Translations under genes and position numbers: made by a program
Assembly: GCA_964629875.1 (NCBI GenBank)
Contig: CAZVRK010000004.1
Span: 53,260-117,259 of the forward strand
Source: UBA3495 sp964629875
GTDB lineage: Bacteria; Chloroflexota; Dehalococcoidia; Lucifugimonadales; UBA3495
Length of the DNA stretch: 64,000 bases
Direction: 5' to 3'
In this document: piece after piece, positions 55,078 to 63,671 of the stretch
How the letters are laid out: each line of letters begins with the position of its first letter
How positions within the stretch are numbered: the first letter of the stretch is position 1
Notes under the pieces: generated by a model
The model's input: only the letters and a program-made list of their open reading frames with translations
Databases searched by the model: none
What the model was told of the DNA's origin: nothing

Positions 55078-55833
55078 CTACAAATGCCTTATAGATGATG
55101 CGCGCTTTTCATTGAAATACCACGGCATCGATAAACGTTCTGCCACGACAGCCAACACGAATAAACTCACACCCATAACAGCTAAAATCAGTATTGCAGC
55201 AAACACTCTTGACGTTAAGAACAGCGGTTGTGAATATATGATCAGGTATCCCAATCCGGCACTCGCGCCGACCCATTCACCTATTACAGCGGCTATAACA
55301 CTCACTGATATGCTAATTTTAATACCCGAGAATATGAACGGTAGAGCCGTAGGTATCTGCAACTTTCTGAAGACCTGAAACTTTGTAGCACCTAGCGCTC
55401 TCAACATATTAACCATGTCCGGGTCAATCGCCTTTAAACCATCTACAGTGTTCACCACGATCGGATAGAAGCAAATTATCGCAACAATTATCACTTTGGG
55501 AGCCAACCCATATCCGACCCATATGAGCAGCAATGGAGCAATCGCAATAATAGGAACTGTCTGAGAACTAATTACAATCGGATAAATTGAACGTTGTAGA
55601 AGTGATGAATACGCTATACCAGCAGAAAGCACCAAGCCTATCAATAGAGAAATGGCAAACCCTACCACAATCTCCAACAAAGTTACTACTGTGTGCTCCA
55701 AAAGCAACTCGATACTTAGTATCAATTCCAGAATAATCGACGAGGGCGGTGGCAACTGCCATGCCGGAATAGACATCGTCCTCACACACACTTCCCATAC
55801 GAGTACCAATCCCAAAATAATTAGGACAGGCAT
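55078..55833 (-). CDS. thiX: Thiamine-precursor ABC transporter permease
   Basis: Permease of 251 residues with about six membrane helices. The ATPase-contact loop is ALGATKFQVFRKLQIPTALP, followed by FIFSGIKISISVSVIAAVIG; both are typical of the SsuC/ThiX type. The frame is open for 21 codons upstream without a common start codon, so the true start may lie there. Operon partner of the ATPase and the binding protein. Confidence 0.85.
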   Translation of the reverse strand: MPVLIILGLVLVWEVCVRTMSIPAWQLPPPSSIILELILSIELLLEHTVVTLLEIVVGFAISLLIGLVLSAGIAYSSLLQRSIYPIVISSQTVPIIAIAPLLLIWVGYGLAPKVIIVAIICFYPIVVNTVDGLKAIDPDMVNMLRALGATKFQVFRKLQIPTALPFIFSGIKISISVSVIAAVIGEWVGASAGLGYLIIYSQPLFLTSRVFAAILILAVMGVSLFVLAVVAERLSMPWYFNEKRASSIRHL

Positions 55834-55894
55834 CAGCCACTGTACCAGGGTGGTTAGCTTGTATTTATCGAAAAACTCTATATCACACCAGTTC

Positions 55895-56674
55895 TTAATC
55901 TACATATTCCCATAAGCTAGATAGGACGTCTTGTTTCATTGATACAAACTCAGGTTTACTCAGCATATGGTGCTCTCGAGGTCTTTGTAAGTCGACACTC
56001 ATAGTGAACGCGCTTGTGCCTGGCCTAGCCGACAAAAGACATATGGTATCTGACAGAAACAAAGCTTCATCAACATCATGTGTCACTAATATTATTGTCT
56101 TTTTCATAAGGTCCCATATTTCTAGCAACCATAGCTGCATCTGTACTCTAGTGAGAGAGTCTAAGGCCCCGAAAGGTTCATCTAGTAACACTATCGATTG
56201 ATCCATAACCATAGTCCTCAGGAAGGCAACCCTTTGACGCATACCCCCAGACAACGAATATGGATACATGTGCTCGTATCCGGACAATCCGAATGTTTCT
56301 ATCTCAGACAACACTCTATCTCTGGCATCCTTTTTCGAAAGTCCTTGGGTCTCTAGTCCGAGTGACGCGTTATCTAAGACAGTTCTCCACGGTAACAGCA
56401 GATCTTTTTGCTGCATATATCCAATCTTACCCAAGCGAGGCCCCTCAATGCCTTTAATATAAATGGATCCTGAGTCCGGCTCGTCTAAACCCGCTATAAT
56501 GTTCAAAAGTGTACTTTTACCACAACCACTCGGACCCACCACACTTACAAACCCACGTTCTAAGACAGACAGGTTAATATCTGATAGGATCAATTCTGTA
56601 GACCCATTTACTACGTAAGTCTTGCTTAAAGCACTTATATTTATACACTCATCCGAATCTTGATTTAATATCAT
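55895..56674 (-). CDS. thiZ: Thiamine-precursor ABC transporter ATPase
   Basis: Cytoplasmic ATPase of 259 residues. Walker A is VGPSGCGKSTLLNIIAG, the Q-loop YMQQKDLLLPW, the signature LSGGMRQRVAF, Walker B IVLLDEPFGALD and the H-loop LVTHDVDEA. First gene after the TPP riboswitch, which identifies the transporter as thiamine-related. Its end lies 61 bases before the annotated permease start. Confidence 0.9.
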   Translation of the reverse strand: MILNQDSDECINISALSKTYVVNGSTELILSDINLSVLERGFVSVVGPSGCGKSTLLNIIAGLDEPDSGSIYIKGIEGPRLGKIGYMQQKDLLLPWRTVLDNASLGLETQGLSKKDARDRVLSEIETFGLSGYEHMYPYSLSGGMRQRVAFLRTMVMDQSIVLLDEPFGALDSLTRVQMQLWLLEIWDLMKKTIILVTHDVDEALFLSDTICLLSARPGTSAFTMSVDLQRPREHHMLSKPEFVSMKQDVLSSLWEYVD

Positions 56675-56715
56675 TTTAAGCAGCCATAATATTCATTTAT
56701 CAGTCAAACTAATCC

Positions 56716-56752
56716 AAAAGAGAGGCCTCCAGCGCACGACTGGAGGCCTCTC
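56716..56752 (-). terminator. Terminator of the TPP riboswitch
   Basis: On the minus strand GAGAGGCCTCCAG-TCGTGCG-CTGGAGGCCTCTC-TTTT is a perfect 13-bp hairpin with a 7-base loop and T-run, downstream of the aptamer and ahead of thiZ. This is the likely expression platform: TPP binding should favour termination. Confidence 0.85.
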
Positions 56753-56770
56753 CCAAGTATCAACAAAGCC

Positions 56771-56864
56771 GTTTCCCTTCGCTGGCATTATCCAGATCAG
56801 GTTCGCAAGGGTCGGCGATATATCGTTCGCCCTCTCAGCCTGACTTAATCAAGCTCCCCTACTT
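56771..56864 (-). promoter_or_regulatory. TPP riboswitch (THI element)
   Basis: The minus strand has the conserved pieces in order: GTAGGGGAGCTTGA, then GGCTGAGAGGGCG, CGACCCTTGCGAACCTGATC, and TGCCAGCGAAGGGAAAC. These match the CUGAGA and ACCUGA loops of the TPP aptamer. It precedes thiZXY, the GYD gene, tenA and thiD, so the operon should be shut off by thiamine diphosphate. Confidence 0.95.
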
Positions 56865-56924
56865 GCCATATAATTATGTTCAGTGCACAAAATTTTAGAC
56901 TGAGAAAATTTGACTGTCAAATCG

Positions 56925-56953
56925 TTGACATCCGAACGTACAATTGTTACAGT
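56925..56953 (+). promoter_or_regulatory. Probable promoter of the ribosomal operon
   Basis: TTGACA (56925-56930), 17-base spacer, TACAGT (56948-56953), 45 bases ahead of rpsL. The -35 is perfect and the -10 matches 4 of 6. No other gene lies between the riboswitch and rpsL. Confidence 0.5.
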
Positions 56954-56998
56954 TCTACCCTGTGTCCAACGAAAACAAGTTTAATTAAAAGGTAACAA

Positions 56999-57406
56999 AT
57001 GCCTACAGTAAATCAACTAGTACGAAAGGGTCGCAAGCCCCAAAAGAAGGCCACTAAAGCACCTGCTCTTCACTGGGTTCAAAACTCTCTGAAGAATAGG
57101 GTTAAGTGGGGTGACGGTTGTCCCCAACGACGCGGGGTTTGTGTCCAAGTACGGACCATGACTCCCAAGAAGCCCAACTCAGCTTTACGGAAAATATGCC
57201 GAGTTAGGCTAACAAATGGAGTCGAAGTCACGGCCTATATTGGTGGCGAAGGGCATAATCTACAAGAGCACTCCGTCGTTCTAATAAGAGGTGGCAGAGT
57301 AAAGGATTTGCCTGGTGTCCGCTATCACGTCGTGCGTGCTGCTCTCGATACAGAAGGCGTTGAAGGCCGTCGTAGAGGAAGAAGCAAGTACGGAACTACA
57401 AAATAA
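56999..57406 (+). CDS. rpsL: 30S ribosomal protein S12
   Basis: S12 sits at the decoding centre. The 135-residue protein starts MPTVNQLVRKGRK and has the signature MTPKKPNSALRKICRVRLTN (the streptomycin-site lysine included), GEGHNLQEHSVVLIRGGRVK and DLPGVRYH. First gene of the joined str/S10 operon; AAAAGG lies ahead of the ATG. Confidence 0.97.
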   Translation: MPTVNQLVRKGRKPQKKATKAPALHWVQNSLKNRVKWGDGCPQRRGVCVQVRTMTPKKPNSALRKICRVRLTNGVEVTAYIGGEGHNLQEHSVVLIRGGRVKDLPGVRYHVVRAALDTEGVEGRRRGRSKYGTTK

Positions 57407-57495
57407 TAGTAGCCTAGCCAATAGACCTTCCAATAATCAATTTTGTGAATTTACGGCCCTATCTAGGGCTAGAAACTAAAAGGTGTGCTTGACGT

Positions 57496-57966
57496 ATGTC
57501 ACGAAGAAGACGCGCAGAACCAAGAATAATATCTCCTGACCCGAAATATAACAATCAGGTACTAGCTAGATTTATAAACAGAGTAATGGTATGTGGAAAG
57601 AAATCCACGGCCCAACGGGTTGTGTACGACGCCCTAACTCTAGCGCAGGATGAATCGCACAGAGACCCGATAGAAATATTCGACCAAGCAATGCGTAACG
57701 CCACACCTGTAGTAGAAGTCAAGCCAAGAAGAATCGGGGGAGCTACATATCAAGTCCCCACTGAATTAGAACCAAAACGCAGCGAAGCACTTGCTATGAG
57801 AGCAATCATAAGAGGTGCCAGAGGCACCAAAGGCAGTTCCATGGGGAGAAGGCTAGCAAACGAATTATTAGCTGCGTCGCGTGGAGAAGGGTCAGCCGTG
57901 AGAAGAAAGGACGAACTTCATAGAATGGCTGAAGCTAACCGAGCGTTCGTTAACTACCGTCGATAG
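57496..57966 (+). CDS. rpsG: 30S ribosomal protein S7
   Basis: Primary binder of the 3' domain of 16S rRNA. 156 residues with MSRRRRAEPR at the start, FINRVMVCGKKSTAQRVVYD, NATPVVEVKPRRIGGATYQV and MAEANRAFVNYRR at the end, all usual for S7. Separated from rpsL by 89 bases. Confidence 0.97.
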   Translation: MSRRRRAEPRIISPDPKYNNQVLARFINRVMVCGKKSTAQRVVYDALTLAQDESHRDPIEIFDQAMRNATPVVEVKPRRIGGATYQVPTELEPKRSEALAMRAIIRGARGTKGSSMGRRLANELLAASRGEGSAVRRKDELHRMAEANRAFVNYRR

Positions 57967-58013
57967 ATCACCAAGCAAGAATCTTATAGACCAAGAGGTT
58001 GCAAATATAAACC

Positions 58014-60101
58014 GTGGATAACAATTTTCCCATAGACAAAATCAGGAACATCGGATTTATCGCGCATATCGACGCCGGTAAAACCACCGTAACCGAGAGA
58101 ACTCTATACTTAACCGGTAGGATTCGCAAAGTCGGTGGCGTTGACGAAGGTACCACCGCTATGGACTGGATGCCTCAAGAGAAAGAACGCGGCATAACTA
58201 TCACATCAGCGGCAACGACCACTTACTGGAATGAAAATAGAATCAATATCATAGACACACCTGGCCACGTAGACTTCACTGCAGAAGTAGAACGTAGCCT
58301 GAGAGTTCTAGACGGCGGCATAATCGTATTAGATGCTGTAGCCGGTGTACAACCCCAATCTGAAACAGTATGGCGCCAAGCCGATACATACCATGTTCCA
58401 AGGCTCGCTTTCGTGAACAAAATGGATCGAGTTGGAGCAAGTTATGAAAGGGCCATGGACACCATGAAGACCCGCCTAAAAGCTAATCCCGTTCCGATAC
58501 AACTACCTATGGGATCGGAGGACAAATTCCAAGGCATTATTGATCTGATTGGAGGACAAGCTTACACCTACACTACTCCTACTACGATTGGTAATGATAC
58601 AGGATTTGACCATCCCGAAGTGGGACCGGTTCCAGACAACTATGCTGACGAATACGAACAATATCGACAAACCATGATAGAAAAAATCGTCGAAACCGAT
58701 GAGACCCTAATGATACGATATCTTGAAGGGGAAGAAATAGAGGCGAGTGACCTAAAGAGTGCTCTACGAGAAGCAACGATACAGCAACAGATTGTCCCTG
58801 TCCTTTGCGGAACTGCACTCCGAGGTAAGGGCGTACAGCCTCTGCTAGACGCGATTATAGAGTACCTACCATCACCACTCGACGTTCCTCCAGTAGAAGG
58901 AACTGATCCGAAAACAGAAGAAATCGAATTAAGATATCCTGACGAAAACCAGCCGCTATCTGCTTTAGCATTCAAGGTAATGACTGATCCATTCGTCGGA
59001 CGAGTAGTATTCCTTAGGATTTACTCGGGTAAGGTCAAGGCAGGGCAATCGGTTACAAACGTTAGCAAGGGCAAACGAGAACGCATGGGGAGACTACTTC
59101 ACATGCATGCCAATAGCCGAGAGGAACTAGAGGACATATCTGCCGGAAACATATGCGCTGCCGTTGGTCTAAAGGACACCTTTACAGGTGATTCGATCTG
59201 CACTGAAGAGCAGCCACTAATATTAGAGCCTCCACAATTTCCTCAACCCGTCATATCTGTCGCGATAGAACCAGCCACTCGAGCAGACCAAGACAAACTA
59301 TCTGATGCTCTGAGAAAATTGTCAGACGAAGATCCCACTTTCATAGTTAGATTTAACGATGAAACTGGCCAAACTGTAATGTCTGGCATGGGTGAGCTAC
59401 ACCTCGAAGTACTAGTAGACAGAATGAGGCGAGAATTTAACGTAGATGCTCAAGTCGGGAACCCCAAAGTATCCTATAGAGAAACTCTCACTCAGCCCAT
59501 ACGCGTAGAGGGACGGTTCGTACGACAAAGTGGTGGACACGGACAATTTGGACACGTATGGCTTGAAATAGAACCCCAAGAACAAGGGGCAGGAATAACT
59601 TTCGAGAATAAAATAACAGGCGGCGCAATCCCTCGAGAATTTATTAACCCTGTTGAAGCAGGAGTGCGTCAAGCACTAGACAATGGACCATTATCAGGGT
59701 ATCCTCTTGTAGACCTAAAGATAACCTTGGTCGACGGGAGTTTCCACCCTGTGGATTCCTCAGAGATGGCATTCCGAAATGCCGGTATGTTAGCAATACG
59801 TGAGGGAGCACCAAAAGGAAAACCAGTGCTAATGGAGCCTATAGCCGAAATGGAAGTAGTGACTCCAGGAGAGTTCCTCAGTGATATATTGGGAGACTTT
59901 GGCACAAGAAGGGCACAGATACGTAGTATTGAAGCCCGGGATGACCTGCAAACTGTGAAAGTAACTATACCGTTAGGAGAGACCTTCTCCTACACCACCA
60001 GCTTAAGATCACTTTCAAGCGGTCGGGCAAATTACACTATGCAGTTCAAGGACTATCAACCTGTTCCGGCAGGCGCCCTCAAAGACGTCGTCGGGCGATA
60101 G
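58014..60101 (+). CDS. fusA: Elongation factor G
   Basis: Translocase GTPase of 695 residues. G1 is AHIDAGKTTVTERTLY, G3 DTPGHVDF and G4 NKMDRVGA. Switch I is KERGITITSAATT. Domains II to V follow in the usual order, with GMGELHLEVLVDRM in domain III and QSGGHGQFGHVWLEI in domain IV. The start is GTG at 58014, giving VDNNFPIDKIRNIGFIAH. No tuf gene follows; rpsJ comes next. Confidence 0.96.
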   Translation: MDNNFPIDKIRNIGFIAHIDAGKTTVTERTLYLTGRIRKVGGVDEGTTAMDWMPQEKERGITITSAATTTYWNENRINIIDTPGHVDFTAEVERSLRVLDGGIIVLDAVAGVQPQSETVWRQADTYHVPRLAFVNKMDRVGASYERAMDTMKTRLKANPVPIQLPMGSEDKFQGIIDLIGGQAYTYTTPTTIGNDTGFDHPEVGPVPDNYADEYEQYRQTMIEKIVETDETLMIRYLEGEEIEASDLKSALREATIQQQIVPVLCGTALRGKGVQPLLDAIIEYLPSPLDVPPVEGTDPKTEEIELRYPDENQPLSALAFKVMTDPFVGRVVFLRIYSGKVKAGQSVTNVSKGKRERMGRLLHMHANSREELEDISAGNICAAVGLKDTFTGDSICTEEQPLILEPPQFPQPVISVAIEPATRADQDKLSDALRKLSDEDPTFIVRFNDETGQTVMSGMGELHLEVLVDRMRREFNVDAQVGNPKVSYRETLTQPIRVEGRFVRQSGGHGQFGHVWLEIEPQEQGAGITFENKITGGAIPREFINPVEAGVRQALDNGPLSGYPLVDLKITLVDGSFHPVDSSEMAFRNAGMLAIREGAPKGKPVLMEPIAEMEVVTPGEFLSDILGDFGTRRAQIRSIEARDDLQTVKVTIPLGETFSYTTSLRSLSSGRANYTMQFKDYQPVPAGALKDVVGR

Positions 60102-60133
60102 CATATATTAGATAAAGACGGGATTCATAACAG

Positions 60134-60445
60134 ATGGTTACACGTCAAAAAGTACGGATAATACTAAAAGCATTCGATCACAAGATGCTAGACACCTCTA
60201 GCGAGCAGATAGTGGATACTGCAGAGAGAACAGGTGCTAGGATAGCAGGTCCTGTGCCATTACCCACCCACATACGTAGGTTCTGTGTGATTCGCGGACC
60301 CCATGTTGACAAAGATTCCCGCGAGCACTTCGAAATCAGAACTCACAAGAGGTTGATCGACATCCTCGAACCAACCTCCAAAACCATAGATTCACTGACG
60401 AGATTAAACCTCCCTGCAGGGGTAGATATCTCTATCAAACTTTAA
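60134..60445 (+). CDS. rpsJ: 30S ribosomal protein S10
   Basis: 103 residues with KVRIILKAFDHKMLD, PVPLPTHIRRFCVIRGPHVD and REHFEIRTHKRLIDI, the S10 signature. S10 also works as NusE in antitermination. It normally heads the S10 operon; here it follows fusA by 32 bases. Confidence 0.97.
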   Translation: MVTRQKVRIILKAFDHKMLDTSSEQIVDTAERTGARIAGPVPLPTHIRRFCVIRGPHVDKDSREHFEIRTHKRLIDILEPTSKTIDSLTRLNLPAGVDISIKL

Positions 60446-60463
60446 TCGTAGTAGGATAAAGCA

Positions 60464-61096
60464 ATGCTTCGAGCTTTCTTAGGCAAGAAGATAGGTATGA
60501 CACATATATTCGATGAGGCCGGTAACGTAATGCCGGTCACCGTAATCGAAGCTGGGCCATGCACTGTCACTCAAATCAAAACAACAGAGACGGATGGGTA
60601 TAACGCAGTTCAGATCGGCTTTGGTAAAGCGAAACATTTGAACAAAGCTCTTTCCGGCCACTTAAACGGACTACTAGTCAAACATCTTAAGGAGGTTCCT
60701 TCTGATGACGGTGACGAACACTCTATTGGAGACGAGATAAAAGTAGATATATTTGATATCGACGAACTGGTTGATGTAATTGGCACATCCAAGGGTAAGG
60801 GGTTTGCAGGAACCATGAAACGTCATGGATTCCACGGAGGACCAAGAACACACGGACAATCAGATCGAGCGCGTGCGCCAGGCTCTATAGGCGGTGGTAC
60901 AACCCCTGGAAGAGTTTATAAAGGCCAAAAAATGTCAGGGCACATGGGCGCGGAGAGGAGCACCGTGAAAAGCCTCCGTGTTGTAAAAATAGACACAGAA
61001 CGCAATTTGCTATGGCTAAAAGGAGCTGTACCAGGGTCACCTAACGGTCTGGTTACAATTCGTAAAACTGGAAAAACTGCCAAGAGTAGTAACTAG
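60464..61096 (+). CDS. rplC: 50S ribosomal protein L3
   Basis: 210 residues starting MLRAFLGKKIGMTHIFDE, with GKGFAGTMKRHGFHGGPRTH and PGRVYKGQKMSGHMGAERST, the long loop that reaches the peptidyl-transferase centre. Normal length. Same operon, 18 bases after rpsJ. Confidence 0.96.
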   Translation: MLRAFLGKKIGMTHIFDEAGNVMPVTVIEAGPCTVTQIKTTETDGYNAVQIGFGKAKHLNKALSGHLNGLLVKHLKEVPSDDGDEHSIGDEIKVDIFDIDELVDVIGTSKGKGFAGTMKRHGFHGGPRTHGQSDRARAPGSIGGGTTPGRVYKGQKMSGHMGAERSTVKSLRVVKIDTERNLLWLKGAVPGSPNGLVTIRKTGKTAKSSN

Positions 61097-61110
61097 GAGA
61101 CCTAAATTCG

Positions 61111-61878
61111 ATGAAATTAACAGTTGTAAATTCTAATGGTGACAATGTTTCTGAAGTCACCGTGTCAGACACAGTTTTTGACGCAGCTATGAACCGGTCC
61201 TTGGTTCACCAAGCCCTAATCATTTATCAAGGTAACAAAAGACAAGGAACTCATAGCACGAAAACACGTGCTCAGGTATCTGGTGGTGGCAGAAAACCTT
61301 GGATACAAAAACATACTGGTAGAGCACGTCAGGGCAGCATCAGATCACCTCAATGGCGTCACGGAGGGATAGCTTTTGGACCGCATCCTAGAAGCTACCG
61401 TAAGAGCATTCCTACTCGGATGCGGAGACAGGCGGTAAGATGCATACTGTCAGAGAAAGTTCGATCAGGCTCTCTAATTTGCATAGATAACTTCGACATC
61501 ATAGATGGCAAAACCAAGTCGATGGTACAGGTGTTGGAAAACCTTGGCATTACCGGATCAGTCTTAGTGGTAACTCCTGAGCCAAACAAAGACCTAATCC
61601 AGGCCGCGCACAACATCAACAAAATATGGACTCTGCCATTAAATCAGCTAAACGCAAACGATCTATTGCGTAGACAAACCGTACTTATAACTCAAAGCGC
61701 TGCAGAACAAGCCACCATAATTTGGGACTCTGTGCCAACTAGAGGTGGTAGGAGGCTCAATCGTAGCCAGGGCACAGATGATGCATCTGCTACAACTATA
61801 GAACAATCTGGCGAAGCTCAAGAGGCCCCTAGCCCAAGGCGGCGTAGAGCCTCTACAAAGCCAACTGAGGCAGAATAA
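61111..61878 (+). CDS. rplD: 50S ribosomal protein L4 with C-terminal extension
   Basis: The L4 core (residues 1-210) has KTRAQVSGGGRKPWIQKHTG, RARQGSIRSPQWRHGGIAFG and HPRSYRKSIP, the exit-tunnel loop. It is followed by about 45 extra residues rich in Arg, Ser, Thr and acidic residues (ending SPRRRRASTKPTEAE), making 255 residues instead of about 205. The tail is probably disordered. The stop overlaps the rplW start by one base. Confidence 0.95.
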   Translation: MKLTVVNSNGDNVSEVTVSDTVFDAAMNRSLVHQALIIYQGNKRQGTHSTKTRAQVSGGGRKPWIQKHTGRARQGSIRSPQWRHGGIAFGPHPRSYRKSIPTRMRRQAVRCILSEKVRSGSLICIDNFDIIDGKTKSMVQVLENLGITGSVLVVTPEPNKDLIQAAHNINKIWTLPLNQLNANDLLRRQTVLITQSAAEQATIIWDSVPTRGGRRLNRSQGTDDASATTIEQSGEAQEAPSPRRRRASTKPTEAE

Positions 61879-62162
61879 TGAACATTCACCAAGTATTGTT
61901 GAAACCCACCATCACAGAAAAAAGCACCCTTTTGCAAGAATCAGGGCAATATACGTTCCAAATAGCAATGTCGGCCAATAAAGTTCAGGTTAAAGAAGCC
62001 GTTGAAAAAAATTTCAACGTCACTGTGACTGATGTTAATATAACCAAACTTCATGGCAAGAGAAAACGTTATGGAAGTAGAATCAAAAAGATGCCCGATA
62101 AGAAAAAAGCAGTGGTAACTCTAAAAGCAGGCGATCGTATCACCATAGTTGACGGGCTATAA
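61878..62162 (+). CDS. rplW: 50S ribosomal protein L23
   Basis: Protein at the tunnel exit where SRP docks. 94 residues with NIHQVLLKPTITEKSTLLQE and QVKEAVEKNFNVTVTDVNI, then a basic loop KRKRYGSRIKKMPDKKKAVV. Start overlaps rplD by one base (TAATG). Confidence 0.96.
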   Translation: MNIHQVLLKPTITEKSTLLQESGQYTFQIAMSANKVQVKEAVEKNFNVTVTDVNITKLHGKRKRYGSRIKKMPDKKKAVVTLKAGDRITIVDGL

Positions 62163-62180
62163 AGATAAAGAGATAAAAAT

Positions 62181-63014
62181 ATGCCATTGAAGAATTTACG
62201 ACCAATAACACCAGGTACAAGAAACGCAGTACGCCCTTCATTCGAAGAGATAACAAAGAAGCGCCCTGAGAAATCTTTGTTAACATCTTTGTCAAAAACT
62301 GGTGGGCGGAACAATCGTGGAAAAATAACCACCCGCAGTAGGGGTGGCGGCGCACGTAGAATGTACAGAGTAATTGATTTCAAGCGTCGTAAAGAAGGCG
62401 TCCCAGGAAGAGTAGTAGCAATAGAGTACGATCCGAATAGAAGCACAAGAATAGCTCTAATCTACTACGTAGATGGAGAAAAAAGTTACATATTGGCTCC
62501 GATAGGACTTGAGGTAGGATCGTTTATAACATCTGGCCCAGAATCTGAAATAAAACCCGGAAACGCACTAAAACTCAGAAATATTCCAACTGGTACAGTG
62601 GTGCACAATATAGAATTAACTCCAGAGCGTGGCGGCCAGATGGCAAGAAGTGCGGGCTCTTCTGCACAAGTACTATCAAAAGAAGGTGAGTACGTTCTTA
62701 TACGTCTTCCCTCTGGCGAGATGCGACGGGTCCTATTGAACTGCAGGGCGACAATTGGACAATTGTCTAACCCTGACCACAAAAACGAAAGTCTTGGAAA
62801 GGCAGGACGAAGCCGACACCTAGGACGCAGACCAAAGGTGAGAGGAGTCGCCAAAAACCCTGTCGATCACCCTCATGGTGGGGGTGAAGGAAGATCTCCA
62901 ATTGGCATGCCTGGACCAAAATCGCCTACTGGCAAGCCAACTCTCGGATACAAAACTCGTAATAAGAAGAAGGGCTCCAGTAAATTCATCACAAGAGCAC
63001 GAAGAAGGCGGTAG
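62181..63014 (+). CDS. rplB: 50S ribosomal protein L2
   Basis: 277 residues; stabilises subunit joining and the peptidyl-transferase centre. Signatures are NNRGKITTRSRGGGARRMYR, GRVVAIEYDPNRSTRIALIY and the C-terminal KNPVDHPHGGGEGRSPIG with the conserved histidine. It ends KGSSKFITRARRRR. Confidence 0.97.
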   Translation: MPLKNLRPITPGTRNAVRPSFEEITKKRPEKSLLTSLSKTGGRNNRGKITTRSRGGGARRMYRVIDFKRRKEGVPGRVVAIEYDPNRSTRIALIYYVDGEKSYILAPIGLEVGSFITSGPESEIKPGNALKLRNIPTGTVVHNIELTPERGGQMARSAGSSAQVLSKEGEYVLIRLPSGEMRRVLLNCRATIGQLSNPDHKNESLGKAGRSRHLGRRPKVRGVAKNPVDHPHGGGEGRSPIGMPGPKSPTGKPTLGYKTRNKKKGSSKFITRARRRR

Positions 63015-63021
63015 TCAAATA

Positions 63022-63309
63022 ATGTCCAGATCTATAAAAAAGGGCCCGTTTGTCGAGGCCAAACTAATGAAGAAAGTCGCGGCTGTACAAGAATCCGGAG
63101 AACAGACAGTTATCAGGACTTGGTCCCGCGCATCCATGATTATGCCGGAAATGCTCGGATTAACAATCGGCGTCCATGACGGTAGAAGACACATTCCTAT
63201 CTTCATAACTGAAAACATGGTCGGCCATAGACTAGGGGAATTCGCTCCCACGAGAACTTATAGGGGACATGTAGCGAGATCCGAAAGAACCACTAGGGTG
63301 ATGAGGTAG
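63022..63309 (+). CDS. rpsS: 30S ribosomal protein S19
   Basis: 95 residues starting MSRSIKKGPFVEAKLMKKV, with TWSRASMIMPEMLG and VGHRLGEFAPTRTYRGHV. The ATG at 63022, 8 bases after rplB, is the true start. A longer frame from 62875 overlaps rplB and is spurious. Confidence 0.96.
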   Translation: MSRSIKKGPFVEAKLMKKVAAVQESGEQTVIRTWSRASMIMPEMLGLTIGVHDGRRHIPIFITENMVGHRLGEFAPTRTYRGHVARSERTTRVMR

Positions 63310-63318
63310 TTTAATAAC

Positions 63319-63666
63319 ATGCCAGCAGTGCAAGCGGTAGCAAAACAAATTGGAGCTTCTCCGAAGCGGTTGAAGCCTATTCTAGATCTGGTTAGAGGCC
63401 AAAATGTAGACCAAGCCGTCGACACTTTGAGTCTCTTAAGTTCGCCTTGGGCAAAAGTTGTGTCCAAGGTGGTACAGTCAGCTGCTGCAAATGCGGAAAA
63501 CAACCTGATGCTAAACAGAGGTTCACTGAAAATAACTAGAATAAGCGCAGATCAAGCTAAGCCTTTAAAGAGATTCCGACCACGTGCACGTGGCAGGATT
63601 GGTCGTATAACCAAACGTTCCAGTCACATCACTGTAGTAGTAGACACTCAAGAAGAGGAGAACTAA
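63319..63666 (+). CDS. rplV: 50S ribosomal protein L22
   Basis: 115 residues with AKQIGASPKRLKPILDLVRG, SPWAKVVSKVVQSAAANAEN and RFRPRARGRIGRITKRSSHI, the tunnel-lining hairpin. Nine bases after rpsS. Confidence 0.96.
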   Translation: MPAVQAVAKQIGASPKRLKPILDLVRGQNVDQAVDTLSLLSSPWAKVVSKVVQSAAANAENNLMLNRGSLKITRISADQAKPLKRFRPRARGRIGRITKRSSHITVVVDTQEEEN

Positions 63667-63671
63667 TATTT

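Noticed and set aside
62875..63309. S19 with a 49-residue N-terminal extension
   Set aside because: The extension overlaps rplB in another frame; S19 begins at the ATG at 63022.
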